A stretch of DNA of 59,892 nt, from contig NZ_JXRQ01000022.1 in assembly GCF_000829445.1 (NCBI RefSeq), positions 1 to 59,892 on the forward strand, written 5' to 3'. Source of the stretch: Jeotgalibacillus alimentarius. GTDB lineage: Bacteria; Bacillota; Bacilli; Bacillales; Jeotgalibacillaceae. The notes below the pieces were generated by a model. That model worked only from the letters and a program-made list of their open reading frames with translations, was not told where the DNA came from and made no database searches. Within the stretch, counting starts at the first letter, position 1. Each line of letters opens with the position of its first letter. The translations under genes and the position numbers were made by a program. This document shows, piece by piece, positions 1 to 8,705 of the stretch.

Positions 1-99
1 TATTGTATAATCAGTCGTTCTTTTAGACACAAAAATGCCCCCTTCATAGTAGTAGAGAAGTTTTATTATTTCTCTGTCTACTTTGAAGGGAGCATATCA
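1..99 (-). mobile_element. End of an insertion sequence, reading out of the window (left copy)
   Basis: Bases 3-99 are the exact reverse complement of 59796-59892 at the other end of the window. The shared segment starts, read on the minus strand, with TGATATGCTCCCTTCAAAG, contains a hairpin in which TGCTCCCTTCA pairs imperfectly with TGAAGGGGGCA, and runs into a GTG-started reading frame beginning MSKRTTDYTI that leaves the window. A TG-started inverted end followed by a short leader and a small first ORF resembles IS3-family elements (IS150 group), but the transposase is not in the window, so the family is a guess. The element ends 17 bp downstream of the ytxJ stop codon. Confidence 0.7.
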
Positions 100-116
100 G
101 GTAGGGGCCAGCTTTT

Positions 117-440
117 TTACTTTGTATTCGCTTCTTTCAGTGCACGTTCTGTAATACGCGAATGTGAAGTGTTCCAGACAGGTTCACCGTTTTTAACATG
201 AAATACCTGAGGTGATTCATGCCGCGTATTGAATGCTTCAGCAATATGGTTTGACGTTTCCCTTGTTTCCTGGATCGGTACATACACCATTTTGACATGT
301 TCATTTTCAAAAAATGACTGACAGGCTGAATATGCCGCTGAAGAAATCGGGCAAGTCAGACTGTGTTTTAAAATAAAAAAGTCTTTTTCGTTTTGCAGTA
401 TCTGATTAAACTGCTCTATGCTTGAGATCTTTTCCATCAT
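117..440 (-). CDS. ytxJ: YtxJ/BrxC-type monothiol bacilliredoxin-like protein
   Basis: A 107-residue cytoplasmic protein of the YtxJ family (DUF2847), a thioredoxin-fold group whose B. subtilis member (BrxC) acts in bacillithiol-dependent redox repair. The active-site tetrapeptide with its preceding Thr is visible as TCPIS near residue 30; the second cysteine of a classical thioredoxin is absent, as expected for a monothiol enzyme. I chose the ATG at 440 because AGGAG lies 6 bp upstream of it, whereas an in-frame TTG at 446 directly abuts that site. It is the last gene of a ytxG-ytxH-ytxJ operon, as in B. subtilis. Family assignment is firm; substrate is inferred. Confidence 0.9.
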   Translation of the reverse strand: MMEKISSIEQFNQILQNEKDFFILKHSLTCPISSAAYSACQSFFENEHVKMVYVPIQETRETSNHIAEAFNTRHESPQVFHVKNGEPVWNTSHSRITERALKEANTK

Positions 441-464
441 AATCAACTCCTGTTCCTGAAAAAC

Positions 465-878
465 CTACCTGTTTGTTCTAAGCGGCTCTTCAGATGTTGG
501 CGGTGTCAATGGGTCGACAGGATGCACAGTTGGCAGTGATGGATCCTTTGCTGTTACCAGCTGAGGCGCCTGTTCATTCTGTTTTTCTTTTGAACGGAAT
601 GACTTTACTTTATCCATCACACCGCTTGACTGATCCTGAACATTTTTAGAAATAACAGCAGACTTCTCTTTTGCAAGTGCTGCCATTTCAGAGCTTTTTG
701 TAACAGCCTGATCTTTCCATTCATACGAACGGTCCTTCAGTCTGCCGGCCTGTGTATTCAGATCCTGCCGGAATTCCCCGCCGGATTTCGGTGCCAGAAA
801 CAGTGCCGTTACAGCTCCAGCGATACTGCCGATTAGTGCGCCAAGTACAAAATCTCTCGTGTTATTATTTTTTTCCAT
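465..878 (-). CDS. ytxH: YtxH-family general stress protein
   Basis: A 137-residue protein with the YtxH-type N-terminus: a glycine/alanine-rich hydrophobic segment at about residues 9-30 (FVLGALIGSIAGAVTALFLA) followed by APKSG, then a charged region likely to be helical, and a proline-rich tail (PTVHPVDPLTPPTSEEP). This family is small, single-membrane-pass and stress-induced; its molecular role is unknown. The start is supported by GGAGGATCAGTT before the ATG. It sits 21 bp after ytxG and 24 bp before ytxJ and should be co-transcribed from the sigma-B-like promoter ahead of ytxG. Confidence 0.9.
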   Translation of the reverse strand: MEKNNNTRDFVLGALIGSIAGAVTALFLAPKSGGEFRQDLNTQAGRLKDRSYEWKDQAVTKSSEMAALAKEKSAVISKNVQDQSSGVMDKVKSFRSKEKQNEQAPQLVTAKDPSLPTVHPVDPLTPPTSEEPLRTNR

Positions 879-899
879 AACTGATCCTCCTGCATTGGT

Positions 900-1388
900 T
901 TATTTTTGATTGTCATCAACTGGTGGCAATGCACGTTGAGGTTCAGGGTATCTTTCAGTCGATGTAGAAGCGTATTCCTTCTTACGCGTTTTCCATTTAT
1001 TACGGATCTCCATTGCCACATTACTCCACTGCACAACCTGTGCAATCTTTTCTTCGTTCTGCTCAGCTGATTGAGTCACTGAGTGAGTAATTTTTCCGAT
1101 CGAATTGTTAAGCTGCTGAACGTTAGTGCCAACACCTTTTACAGCATCTACTACAGAATTCAGCTTAGCTGATTTGCCCTGGATGTCTTCTGCCAGGCCA
1201 TTCGTTTTATGTAATAGTTCGGTTGTTTCCGTCGTAATTCCGTCAAGCTGCTTCTGTAGCGCTGCAACGGTGTCTGCAAGGCTGTTCAGTGTCTTCTTAA
1301 CAGCAGTTAATGTAACCGCCAGACTAATACATAAAATTAAAAATCCTCCCGCTGCAAGCAGCGCACTGATATAAAGTAACATTTCCAT
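900..1388 (-). CDS. ytxG: YtxG, DUF948 membrane-anchored coiled-coil protein
   Basis: A 162-residue protein with one N-terminal transmembrane segment (about residues 3-27) and a long, heptad-like helical region containing hydrophilic repeats such as LADTVAALQKQLDGI and NNSIGKITHSVTQSAEQ, typical of DUF948 proteins. The C-terminal 25 residues are basic and then proline-rich. It is the first gene of the ytxGHJ operon. AAGGGAGC is 11 bp from the ATG at 1388, a slightly long spacing; the next in-frame ATG at 1382 is possible. In B. subtilis the operon is under general stress control, which matches the promoter seen here. Biochemical function unknown. Confidence 0.88.
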   Translation of the reverse strand: MEMLLYISALLAAGGFLILCISLAVTLTAVKKTLNSLADTVAALQKQLDGITTETTELLHKTNGLAEDIQGKSAKLNSVVDAVKGVGTNVQQLNNSIGKITHSVTQSAEQNEEKIAQVVQWSNVAMEIRNKWKTRKKEYASTSTERYPEPQRALPPVDDNQK

Positions 1389-1424
1389 AATTGCTTTCAG
1401 CTCCCTTCTGTTTATAATTTGGTA

Positions 1425-1450
1425 TTACCCTTACCCCGTCTTACCTAAAC
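1425..1450 (-). promoter_or_regulatory. Sigma-B-type promoter of ytxGHJ
   Basis: Read on the minus strand, GTTTAG (1445-1450) and GGGTAA (1425-1430) are separated by 14 bp, close to the sigma-B consensus GTTTAA-N12-15-GGGWAW. It lies 37 bp upstream of the ytxG start and no sigma-A elements of similar quality were noticed. This agrees with stress control of the homologous B. subtilis operon. Confidence 0.7.
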
Positions 1451-1497
1451 GCTCCCTTCTCCTATTCTACAAGGATTTCCGAATTTCCTTCATAGAG

Positions 1498-1532
1498 AAT
1501 AAAAAAAGAAGCCGGGTATTCTCCCGGCTTCT
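1498..1532 (-). terminator. Terminator of murC
   Basis: Minus-strand hairpin AGAAGCCGGG / CCCGGCTTCT (arms 1523-1532 and 1507-1516) followed by a T run, just after the murC stop codon. Confidence 0.9.
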
Positions 1533-1538
1533 ATCATA

Positions 1539-2846
1539 TCACTCATGTTCACTGATCCACGATTCAAATGACTCCTGGAATTTCTGTACGTCACCTGCAC
1601 CCATGAAAAGGAACACACCGTTATCGTGTTTTCCAAGGGAAGAAGGATCGTCAGCTGATAAAATTTCAGCGCCGTCAATTTTATTCTGCAGATCTGTAAT
1701 AGAAAGCTTGCCGTGATTTTCACGGGCTGAACCAAATATCTCACACAGATATACATGATCTGCTTTTTTCAGGCAGTCTGCAAACTCTTCAAGAAACGTC
1801 TGTGTTCTTGTAAAAGTGTGCGGCTGGAAGATCGCGATAATGTCTCTGTCAGGATATTTCTTTGAAGCAGAATCAAGTGTTGCTTTAATCTCAGTCGGAT
1901 GATGCGCATAATCATCAATCAGCGTTCTGCTTCCGATATGCTTCTCTGTGAAGCGGCGCTTAACGCCACCGAATGTTTTCAGCTGTACCTGCACGACTTC
2001 TGTCTGTATGCCTTCATAATGGCAGATTGCGATGACTGATAAAGCATTCAGAATTGTATGGTCTCCATACATCGGAATCTCAAATGAAGCATAATATTCA
2101 TTTCTTACAAACACATCAAATGACGTTCCTGCTGCAGACGTCTCCACGTTGCGCGCCTGGAAGTCATTCTCTTCGTTGAATCCATAAAATAATACCGGTA
2201 CATTGGCAACCAGGCTCTGAAGGTGATCATCATCGCCACAGGCAATGATTCCTTTGTTGACCTGTTTTGCCATCTCCTGAAACGCTGAAAATACATCTTC
2301 AATATCAGCAAAGTAATCAGGGTGATCAAAATCTATATTCGTCATGATCATATAGTCAGGTGAATATGAGAGGAAGTGTCTGCGGTATTCGCAGGCTTCA
2401 AAAACAAAATACTTACTGTCTTCAAACCCTTTTCCTGATCCGTCTCCGATCAGATAAGATGTCTGATCAGCTCCCTGCATTACATGTGCAAGCAGTCCGG
2501 TTGTGGATGTTTTTCCGTGGGCACCTGATACTCCGACAGAAATATAATTATTCATAAAATCCCCGAGGAATTTATGATATCTGATACATTCTACTCCCTG
2601 ATCGTGTGCAGCCTGAATTTCCTCATGGTCATCAGGAAATGCGTTACCTGCAATCACAGTCATACCGGGATTAATATTTTCTTTATTAAAAGGAAGAATC
2701 TCAATGCCTCTGTCTTCTAAAGGCTTTTGAGTGAAAAAGCGTTTTTCAATATCTGAGCCTTGTACCTCATGATTCATATCGTGAAGAATTTGAGCAAGGG
2801 GACTCATGCCCGATCCTTTAATTCCTACAAAGTGAAAACTTGTCAT
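1539..2846 (-). CDS. murC: UDP-N-acetylmuramate--L-alanine ligase
   Basis: The 435-residue MurC ligase adds L-alanine to UDP-MurNAc in cytoplasmic peptidoglycan precursor synthesis. The N-terminal UDP-binding domain begins [15 protein letters not shown]; the ATP-binding P-loop is [10 protein letters not shown] at about residues 107-116; the C-terminal ligase domain carries [14 protein letters not shown]. Length matches the family. I chose the ATG at 2846, preceded by GGAGG at 7 bp, over an upstream in-frame ATG at 2882 that lies in the leader. It has its own sigma-A-like promoter and terminator, so it appears monocistronic between sftA and the ytx operon, the same order as in B. subtilis. Confidence 0.97.
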   Translation of the reverse strand: MTSFHFVGIKGSGMSPLAQILHDMNHEVQGSDIEKRFFTQKPLEDRGIEILPFNKENINPGMTVIAGNAFPDDHEEIQAAHDQGVECIRYHKFLGDFMNNYISVGVSGAHGKTSTTGLLAHVMQGADQTSYLIGDGSGKGFEDSKYFVFEACEYRRHFLSYSPDYMIMTNIDFDHPDYFADIEDVFSAFQEMAKQVNKGIIACGDDDHLQSLVANVPVLFYGFNEENDFQARNVETSAAGTSFDVFVRNEYYASFEIPMYGDHTILNALSVIAICHYEGIQTEVVQVQLKTFGGVKRRFTEKHIGSRTLIDDYAHHPTEIKATLDSASKKYPDRDIIAIFQPHTFTRTQTFLEEFADCLKKADHVYLCEIFGSARENHGKLSITDLQNKIDGAEILSADDPSSLGKHDNGVFLFMGAGDVQKFQESFESWISEHE

Positions 2847-2925
2847 GGTTGAACCTCCAACAGTCTTATGCGCTGTCCGCATTCGACAGTATATAATGAT
2901 CTTTCATTCTGGCACATATTTTGTT

Positions 2926-2953
2926 ATTATAACACGTTTTAAATTGTGCACAA
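2926..2953 (-). promoter_or_regulatory. Sigma-A promoter of murC
   Basis: Minus strand TTGTGC (2948-2953), 16 bp spacer, perfect TATAAT (2926-2931) preceded by a TGT extension, about 80 bp upstream of the murC start. Confidence 0.65.
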
Positions 2954-2962
2954 ATAAACAGT

Positions 2963-5299
2963 TTATTTTCCTGCTTTCGCTGTTTCAGTCAGTTCTGTAA
3001 GGTCTTCGTGAGCCATCAGAACATCTCTTGGCTTACTGCCTTTTGACTCTGAAATCCAGCCATTTTTCTCCATCATATCGATCAGTCTTGCAGCACGGTT
3101 ATAGCCGATTCTGAACTGTCTCTGAAGCAGTGAAGTTGATGCTCCACCCTGCTCAATCACAAATTCACATGCTTCTGTCAGCAGCTCATCTTCCTCATCC
3201 TGAAATTCCACTTTTGCCAGCAGCTCTTCCTGTTCAAACAAGTACGATGCTCTACGTTCATTTTTGACATGTGCTGCCACATCGTCAATTTCGTCATCAG
3301 ACACAAATGTACCCTGCAGTCTTACAGGTTTTGAAGCTCCGTTTTCAAGAAACAGCATATCGCCTCTTCCTAGGAGTCTCTCAGCACCTGAACTGTCGAT
3401 AATTGTACGCGAGTCCACCTGTGAGCTAACTGAGAATGCGATCCTCGTCGGTACATTCGCTTTAATTAAACCTGTAATAACATCGACAGAAGGACGCTGC
3501 GTTGCAATTAACAGATGAATCCCGCACGCTCTTGCTTTTTGTGCAATCCTGCAGATCGCTTCCTCAACATCTGCTGGTGCCATCATCATCAGATCTGCTA
3601 ACTCATCAATGACAACAACAAGGTATGGCAGCTTCTGTGAATAATTGCCTTCATTTTTTACTTTATGATTGTACCGTTTAATATCTCTTACTCCGGCATG
3701 AGCAAACAGCTGATAGCGTCTTTCCATTTCCTCAACAGCCCACTTCAGTGCTGCAGTGGCAGCTTTTACATCGGTAATCACCGGGCTGACCAGGTGCGGA
3801 ATATGGTTGTAAGGTGCCAATTCAACAACTTTCGGATCAATCAGCAACATTTTCACATCGTCAGGGGATGAGTGATACATCAGACTGATCAGAATGGAGT
3901 TGATACATACACTCTTACCTGAACCTGTTGCGCCTGCTATTAATCCGTGCGGCATTTTGCTGATATCTGTAATGACAGGTTTCCCTTCAATATCAAGACC
4001 GAGTGCAACCGGAAGTTCAGCATCTGAATGCTGAAAATCTTTATGAGCAAGAATTTCTTTAATGGCCACAGGACGGCTGTTGGGATTTGGAATCTCAATG
4101 CCTACTGCCATCTTCCCTGGAATCGGTGCTTCCATTCTGATATCCCTTGCTGCCAGCCCGAGCTTAATGTCATCTGTCAGACTTGTAATTTTACTTACTT
4201 TAACCCCTTTATCAGGAAATAATTCAAACCTGGTGACAGAAGGACCCTGCGTCACATTTTTCACTGTCGCATTCACATTAAAGTGGAACAGTGTTTCATT
4301 TAACAGTTCTGCCTGATAATCCAGCCAATCCTGATCCGGCTCTGCAAATACAGGCGGAGCCAGTAAATCAAGAGATGGTTTCATAAAATGCGGAAGTGCT
4401 TCCTCAGGTTCTTCCAAAGGTTCATTATGAACGGGCTTTTCTTCTTTTCCAGCATTTGCTTTATTATATGGTTCTTCTGCCCTTTTGCGCTTATCCTGCT
4501 TCAGCATCATCACGTTGAATGGTACGCGGTTACGAGGCTTAGGTTCGTCTGACTTTTGCACAGGTTCAGGTGTTTCCTTACTGTCAGCCTCCTGAACCTG
4601 AGCGGCCGGTTCTTCAGCGATGCTTTCAGGTTCAGAATCCTGTGTGCTGTCTGGATCAACTGGTTCCGGTTGCTCGGGCTCAGGTGTCTGACTGATTGGA
4701 TCTGCCAAGACTTCTTCCCGGGAAGGTTCCCCTGCTTTATAGGCAGGTTCCTCCGGACTTGTCTGATCCGCCTGCAGAGACATCTCAGGTTCTGGGATTA
4801 CTGAAGCTGTATCGCTTTCTTTCTCTTCAGGCACTTCCTGTGGTTCGTCTGGTTGAAGCGAAGACACTTCAGCCAACTTTTTCTCTGACTTTTGTTCTTC
4901 TTTTTCACGGGCAATTTTTCTTTTTAACTCAGTGAATGAAGAAATTTCATATTCAACAGGATTACTGTTATGTACTGGTTTAGCTTTTGGCCTTTCCCTG
5001 AATCCGTAGATTGGAGACGGGACATCTGTCGGTTTAAATGGACCGGCATGCGGACTTTTCTCAATGATTCTTGATTTTTCCGGTTCCTTTGCTTTTACCT
5101 TTTTATCCTCCCGCTCTTTTTTAGCAGCTGATTCATCAGGGATCAGCGGAAATCTGAATTCACCCTTGGGATACTGATAGGACACTCTGGTCTGCAGATC
5201 TTTTCTATTTTCACCTGATTTTATTTTCGGTGCATCTTCTTCTATATATTCTTCATCCTGCCTTTGAACGAAAGACAAGAGTTTTTGAATCCAACTCAT
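2963..5299 (-). CDS. sftA: SftA-type soluble DNA translocase (FtsK/SpoIIIE family)
   Basis: A 778-residue FtsK/SpoIIIE-family ATPase that clears chromosomal DNA from closing division septa. There is no transmembrane N-terminus; the first 320 residues are acidic, proline-rich and low complexity, as in B. subtilis SftA (YtpS), rather than the membrane domain of SpoIIIE. The motor domain has Walker A GATGSGKSV near residue 455, Walker B VVVIDELADLMM and ATQRPSVDVITGLIK. The C-terminal gamma domain (about 695-760) is a winged helix that reads KOPS-like sequences (LLQRQFRIGYNRAARLID). It is shorter than the B. subtilis protein, mainly in the disordered linker. Position next to murC and ytpR supports the name. 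Confidence 0.95.
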   Translation of the reverse strand: MSWIQKLLSFVQRQDEEYIEEDAPKIKSGENRKDLQTRVSYQYPKGEFRFPLIPDESAAKKEREDKKVKAKEPEKSRIIEKSPHAGPFKPTDVPSPIYGFRERPKAKPVHNSNPVEYEISSFTELKRKIAREKEEQKSEKKLAEVSSLQPDEPQEVPEEKESDTASVIPEPEMSLQADQTSPEEPAYKAGEPSREEVLADPISQTPEPEQPEPVDPDSTQDSEPESIAEEPAAQVQEADSKETPEPVQKSDEPKPRNRVPFNVMMLKQDKRKRAEEPYNKANAGKEEKPVHNEPLEEPEEALPHFMKPSLDLLAPPVFAEPDQDWLDYQAELLNETLFHFNVNATVKNVTQGPSVTRFELFPDKGVKVSKITSLTDDIKLGLAARDIRMEAPIPGKMAVGIEIPNPNSRPVAIKEILAHKDFQHSDAELPVALGLDIEGKPVITDISKMPHGLIAGATGSGKSVCINSILISLMYHSSPDDVKMLLIDPKVVELAPYNHIPHLVSPVITDVKAATAALKWAVEEMERRYQLFAHAGVRDIKRYNHKVKNEGNYSQKLPYLVVVIDELADLMMMAPADVEEAICRIAQKARACGIHLLIATQRPSVDVITGLIKANVPTRIAFSVSSQVDSRTIIDSSGAERLLGRGDMLFLENGASKPVRLQGTFVSDDEIDDVAAHVKNERRASYLFEQEELLAKVEFQDEEDELLTEACEFVIEQGGASTSLLQRQFRIGYNRAARLIDMMEKNGWISESKGSKPRDVLMAHEDLTELTETAKAGK

Positions 5300-5396
5300 C
5301 TACATCACTCTTTCTATTATGTTCTCATTCATTCTAGCAGGTTTTAACCTTTTTTCATGCCGTTTAAACAAAATTGGTCAAATGGATAGACAATGT

Positions 5397-5434
5397 GGAA
5401 AAAATCCGCTCTGTCATAAAAACAGAGCGGATTT
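5397..5434 (-). terminator. Terminator of the ytpP-ytpQ-ytpR side
   Basis: Minus-strand hairpin AAATCCGCTCTGT / ACAGAGCGGATTT followed by TTTCC, immediately after the ytpR stop codon and before sftA. Confidence 0.9.
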
Positions 5435-5437
5435 CTC

Positions 5438-6037
5438 TTACAGACTGAACGGCTCCCCTGCCTGTCCATCTTCAAGTACTAAAATTCCTTTTTTCTCAGG
5501 TGCATTTGGCAGTCCAAGTTCTTTAGCCGAGCAGATCATTCCGCTTGATGGGACACCTCTGAGATCAGCATCTTTAATCACCATTCCACTAGGCATCACA
5601 GCACCAACCTTTGCTACTACTACCTTTTGACCTACATCAACATTCGGTGCTCCGCAGACGATCTGAAGACGTCTTTCTCCTACATTCACTTGGCAGACGT
5701 TCAGCTTGTCAGCATTCGGATGTTTTTCCATTTCTTCAACGTGACCAATCACAAACTTTGGTGTAAAGTCAGCTTCGATCTGATGATCAAATCCGCTTTC
5801 CTGAATCAATTGATTCACTTTCGCAAGCTTTTCATCATCCATTTCTACCGGGCCGGCTGATCTGAATTCCTCAGAAGGCTGACCGAAGATATTATAGCCG
5901 GTTATTTCACCAGTTTCAGTATTTTTAATCTGAACAACCTGGCCTTTCTCTTCAAAAGCTTTGTCGTGCCGCGGTGTGTCCTTCAACTTAACAATCAGTA
6001 CTTCCCCAACGCCTTTTTCATTGTAGAATACATTCAT
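5438..6037 (-). CDS. ytpR: YtpR, tRNA-binding (OB-fold) domain protein
   Basis: A 199-residue protein with a novel N-terminal domain of about 90 residues and a C-terminal EMAP/PheT-like tRNA-binding domain (from about 90: [19 protein letters not shown], then [20 protein letters not shown] and [13 protein letters not shown]). It resembles the N-terminal part of the phenylalanyl-tRNA synthetase beta subunit but lacks any catalytic region. The role is not established. The ATG overlaps the ytpQ stop by 4 bp (ATGA), indicating translational coupling, and the gene order ytpQ-ytpR is as in B. subtilis. Confidence 0.93.
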   Translation of the reverse strand: MNVFYNEKGVGEVLIVKLKDTPRHDKAFEEKGQVVQIKNTETGEITGYNIFGQPSEEFRSAGPVEMDDEKLAKVNQLIQESGFDHQIEADFTPKFVIGHVEEMEKHPNADKLNVCQVNVGERRLQIVCGAPNVDVGQKVVVAKVGAVMPSGMVIKDADLRGVPSSGMICSAKELGLPNAPEKKGILVLEDGQAGEPFSL

Positions 6038-6861
6038 TTCTTTGAATCTCCTTCATCTTTACTTTTATTTTTACCAAGAATGAATACCGGCTCAAGTTCA
6101 GCTTCTTCATACAGGAATGAGAGGGCAGTGATTGGAACATGGCCCGCTGCAAAGAATGACATTGCCATCTGTGCAAGGACGTCATAGCCCGTTTCATTTC
6201 TCATATCCCCAATAATTAAGACATCCTGATGCGGTACAGCAACCGTCATTTCACCTTCCATTTTTGAAGACATTTCCTTCAAAAAGGCTTCATTTAAAAT
6301 TCTGCTCGCATCATAGCCGTCATTTGAGTTAAGGAAGTAGAATACATTACCCGCCACTTCATCTCTTTTCATCTCAGTATCAAGCGAGCGGACGTTGAAC
6401 ATCGCAATTTCTTTCACCTGTTCTCTCGTCCAGGATTGCTTCTCTAAAAATTGCTGGTCAATCATGCGGTACGTCTTGCCGAGATCGACTGCATAATACA
6501 CCCTTGTCTCCGCTGTATGCTCGTCGAAAACAAATGGAATACCTTCAGATGACTCCTCCGGAAAAGATGTTGAACGGATTACAGGAAAAATCTGCTTCTC
6601 CGCTTCTTCAACTACTGTCTCAGTACCCATTACTGCAAGGGCTTCGTTTATATAATACACAGTTTCTTCAATTGCTTCATCCTTCTTTTCATTCCACTTT
6701 CCGACAACGCTTGGAAGGGAAACTTCAATACCCTTTTTTGTATCTCCATTTTCTACGCGAAGCTGATCTTTTTCACGGTTATACCGGATATTCCGCCCCG
6801 GCTTTTCAAGCTTCTCTGTCAAAATCTTTTTCATTTTTATTGAGTCCATTTTTTCAGCCAT
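6034..6861 (-). CDS. ytpQ: YtpQ, DUF1444 family protein
   Basis: A 275-residue cytoplasmic protein of the DUF1444 (YtpQ/UPF0354) family, recognisable from its N-terminal pattern, the central [20 protein letters not shown] segment and the late [20 protein letters not shown] segment. The family has no established function. AAGGAGGGG precedes the ATG. It is coupled to ytpR by a 4 bp overlap. No signal peptide or membrane segment is visible. The identification rests on both sequence and position in the conserved ytpP-ytpQ-ytpR order. Confidence 0.9.
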   Translation of the reverse strand: MAEKMDSIKMKKILTEKLEKPGRNIRYNREKDQLRVENGDTKKGIEVSLPSVVGKWNEKKDEAIEETVYYINEALAVMGTETVVEEAEKQIFPVIRSTSFPEESSEGIPFVFDEHTAETRVYYAVDLGKTYRMIDQQFLEKQSWTREQVKEIAMFNVRSLDTEMKRDEVAGNVFYFLNSNDGYDASRILNEAFLKEMSSKMEGEMTVAVPHQDVLIIGDMRNETGYDVLAQMAMSFFAAGHVPITALSFLYEEAELEPVFILGKNKSKDEGDSKK

Positions 6862-6987
6862 GGTACCCCTCCTTGTCAGGTTTCATTGTTTCTGCTGATA
6901 TATGCGCCGTACAGAAACTTACATTGCTTTATATTGTGATGAATAAAATTCTGATGATGTTTTTTTCTCCGCATTTCATTGTACACG

Positions 6988-7034
6988 AAAACAACCCGGT
7001 CCTAAAGCATTTCATTTTAGGAGCCGGGTTGTTC
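6988..7034 (-). terminator. Terminator of ytpP
   Basis: Minus-strand hairpin AACCCGGCTCCTAAAA / TTTAGGACCGGGTT followed by GTTTTC directly after the ytpP stop codon. It separates ytpP from ytpQ. Confidence 0.85.
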
Positions 7035-7040
7035 TATTGA

Positions 7041-7361
7041 TTATGATGCTTTTAATCCGTCGATGAATTGTTCGATTTCTTCCTGGGTTTTGCGGTCTTT
7101 GCTGACAAACCTGCCAGTTTCAGTTCCATTTTCAAATGCCACGAAGCTTGGAATGCCAAATACACTGAGGTCAGCGCAAATATCAATAAACTCATCACGG
7201 TCTACGTAAATAAACTGATAATCAGGATACTTACTTTCCACATCCGGCAAGATCGGTTCGATTACACGGCAATCCGGGCACCAGTCTGCAGAAAACATGA
7301 AGATATGCTTTCCGTTATTTTTCATTTCGTTAAACTGTTCAATCGATTCAAGCTTTTTCAT
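7041..7361 (-). CDS. ytpP: YtpP, thioredoxin-like protein
   Basis: A 106-residue thioredoxin-fold protein with the active site WCPDC at about residues 28-32 and the cis-proline segment GIPSFVAFENG near 75. B. subtilis YtpP is a thioredoxin-like protein; recent literature links it with bacillithiol or thioredoxin-type reduction, so a cytoplasmic disulfide reductase role is likely. I chose the ATG at 7361 (AGGAGGAG at 6 bp) rather than an upstream in-frame start at 7382. Its ribosome binding site and first codons lie inside the 3-prime end of the upstream IIC-like gene, so the two overlap by 14 bp and are probably co-transcribed. Confidence 0.93.
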   Translation of the reverse strand: MKKLESIEQFNEMKNNGKHIFMFSADWCPDCRVIEPILPDVESKYPDYQFIYVDRDEFIDICADLSVFGIPSFVAFENGTETGRFVSKDRKTQEEIEQFIDGLKAS

Positions 7362-8376
7362 ATTTAACTCCTCCTGTATCAATTCTCATTTGACCGGGCT
7401 TAATCATTCCCGCTTTTAACATATAATGAGATAGTAACAGGCTGATGACTGCCGGTCCAATGAAATGCAACATTCCGACCTTCATGAGTACATCAAGTGT
7501 AAAACCCATCGTATCAAATGTCATAATCTGGCCGACAAATCCACTCGTACCCATACCCGCTCCTGAAGCATTGTTCTCCATTTGCAGCCACACCGTTCCA
7601 AGCGGCGCAAGCAGAACGCCCGCTACTGTCGGCGGAATCAGAATCAGTGGATTTCTTACAATATTCGGAACCTGCAGCATGGATGTGCCGATTGCCTGGG
7701 CCAGTGAACCGCCAAGCTTATTATCCCGGTAACTCGCAACTGCAAAACCGATCATCTGCGCACTGCACCCGATCGCTGCAGCACCCGCCGCTAGCCCGTC
7801 AAGCTCAAGCATCAGCGCAATGGCTGCACTTGAGATCGGGGCAGTCAATGCAAGCCCCATTAATCCTGCTACCAGCATCCCCATTACAAATGGCCTCTGC
7901 TCAGTCGCCCATCCGATTGTATCTCCTGTTGCCTGCATAAAAGATTGAATCTCAGGACCTACAAGTGCTGATATACCATAACCTGCAGCAATCGTTACAA
8001 AAGGCGTGACAATAATATCAATTTTCGTGGACTGACTGACCAGCTTCCCGATTTCTGTTGAGAACACAGCCGCTACATAAGCACCTGCAGGCCCTCCGAG
8101 TGCGTACCCTGCAGCTCCTGTAATGACCCCGGCAAATAATACTAGCGGCGGTGCTTTCAATCCAAATGCAATAGCAGCACCGATTGCAGGACCTGCCAGC
8201 CCCATCGCGAGAACGCCCATCTCAGTCAGGAATGTGATCCCGAGTTCATTACCTGCAGTCTGCATAATCAGTCCGATGATTAATGAACTGAATAGTCCAA
8301 GTGCCATAAAGCTTAAACCATCAATTAAATAAGTCTTAAAAGATATATGTATGCCTTTTTTCTTAAGAAAGCTCAT
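7348..8376 (-). CDS. PTS_EIIC_2-type integral membrane protein
   Basis: A 342-residue, very hydrophobic protein with about eight to ten predicted membrane segments rich in Gly and Ala (for example GAAIAFGLKAPPLVLFAG and AGLMGLALTAPISSAAIAL). It matches the group annotated as PTS sugar transporter subunit IIC, PTS_EIIC_2 type. No IIA, IIB or HPr gene is nearby and no phosphorylation domain is present, so phosphotransferase transport is doubtful and the substrate is unknown. AGGAGAG precedes the ATG. The gene runs into ytpP with a 14 bp overlap. Confidence 0.8.
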   Translation of the reverse strand: MSFLKKKGIHISFKTYLIDGLSFMALGLFSSLIIGLIMQTAGNELGITFLTEMGVLAMGLAGPAIGAAIAFGLKAPPLVLFAGVITGAAGYALGGPAGAYVAAVFSTEIGKLVSQSTKIDIIVTPFVTIAAGYGISALVGPEIQSFMQATGDTIGWATEQRPFVMGMLVAGLMGLALTAPISSAAIALMLELDGLAAGAAAIGCSAQMIGFAVASYRDNKLGGSLAQAIGTSMLQVPNIVRNPLILIPPTVAGVLLAPLGTVWLQMENNASGAGMGTSGFVGQIMTFDTMGFTLDVLMKVGMLHFIGPAVISLLLSHYMLKAGMIKPGQMRIDTGGVKYEKA

Positions 8377-8466
8377 GTTTTTATCTCTCCTCCCCTGAAT
8401 AGTGTAAAGACACTTGTAAAGGTTGTAAAGATATTTTTACTTTTGTCTATGTTAAACCCTGATGTT

Positions 8467-8644
8467 GTTTTAGCACAGCTGGTGATTGCAGCGGAAGGGG
8501 GAACGACTCCAGCAGGAGAAGTCTGACAGGTGAGACCCCGCAGCGCGAAGCGCGAGGAGGGTCGATTGAACCGGAGCCAAAAACCGGCTCATGCGGAAAG
8601 CGTTTCCCCCTGGAGCGGAAATCAACAGCCAACTTTAACAGAGC
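8467..8644 (+). repeat. Structured intergenic repeat, copy 1 (full length)
   Basis: A GC-rich palindromic element between the IIC-like gene and the lipoprotein gene. Outer stem GCTGGTGATT / AATCAACAGC has one mismatch; the middle stem is GGGGGAA (8497-8503) / TTCCCCC (8604-8610); the core holds GGACAGG-like CTGACAGGTGAGACCCCGC and an inner GCGCGAAGCGC hairpin. The flanks TTTTAGCACAGCTG and TTAACAGAGC recur in other copies. The right half of the core carries an additional CCGG-AGCC / GGCTC-like palindrome not present elsewhere. The 61-codon open frame across it is not credible as a gene. Confidence 0.85.
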
Positions 8645-8674
8645 TTTATTTTTAGGTCACCTCACTTAACGGTA

Positions 8675-8705
8675 TAAAAAAGCCCGGAAGATTATTCTTC
8701 CGGGT
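8675..8705 (-). terminator. Terminator of the lipoprotein gene
   Basis: Minus-strand hairpin CCCGGAAGA / TCTTCCGGG followed by CTTTTTT; it overlaps the last codons and stop of the lipoprotein gene at 8692. Confidence 0.88.

Noticed and set aside
8447-8632. Open frame of 61 codons on the minus strand across structured repeat 1
   Set aside because: It follows the palindromic repeat, has no ribosome binding site and no counterpart in the other copies; long GC-rich repeats give chance open frames.
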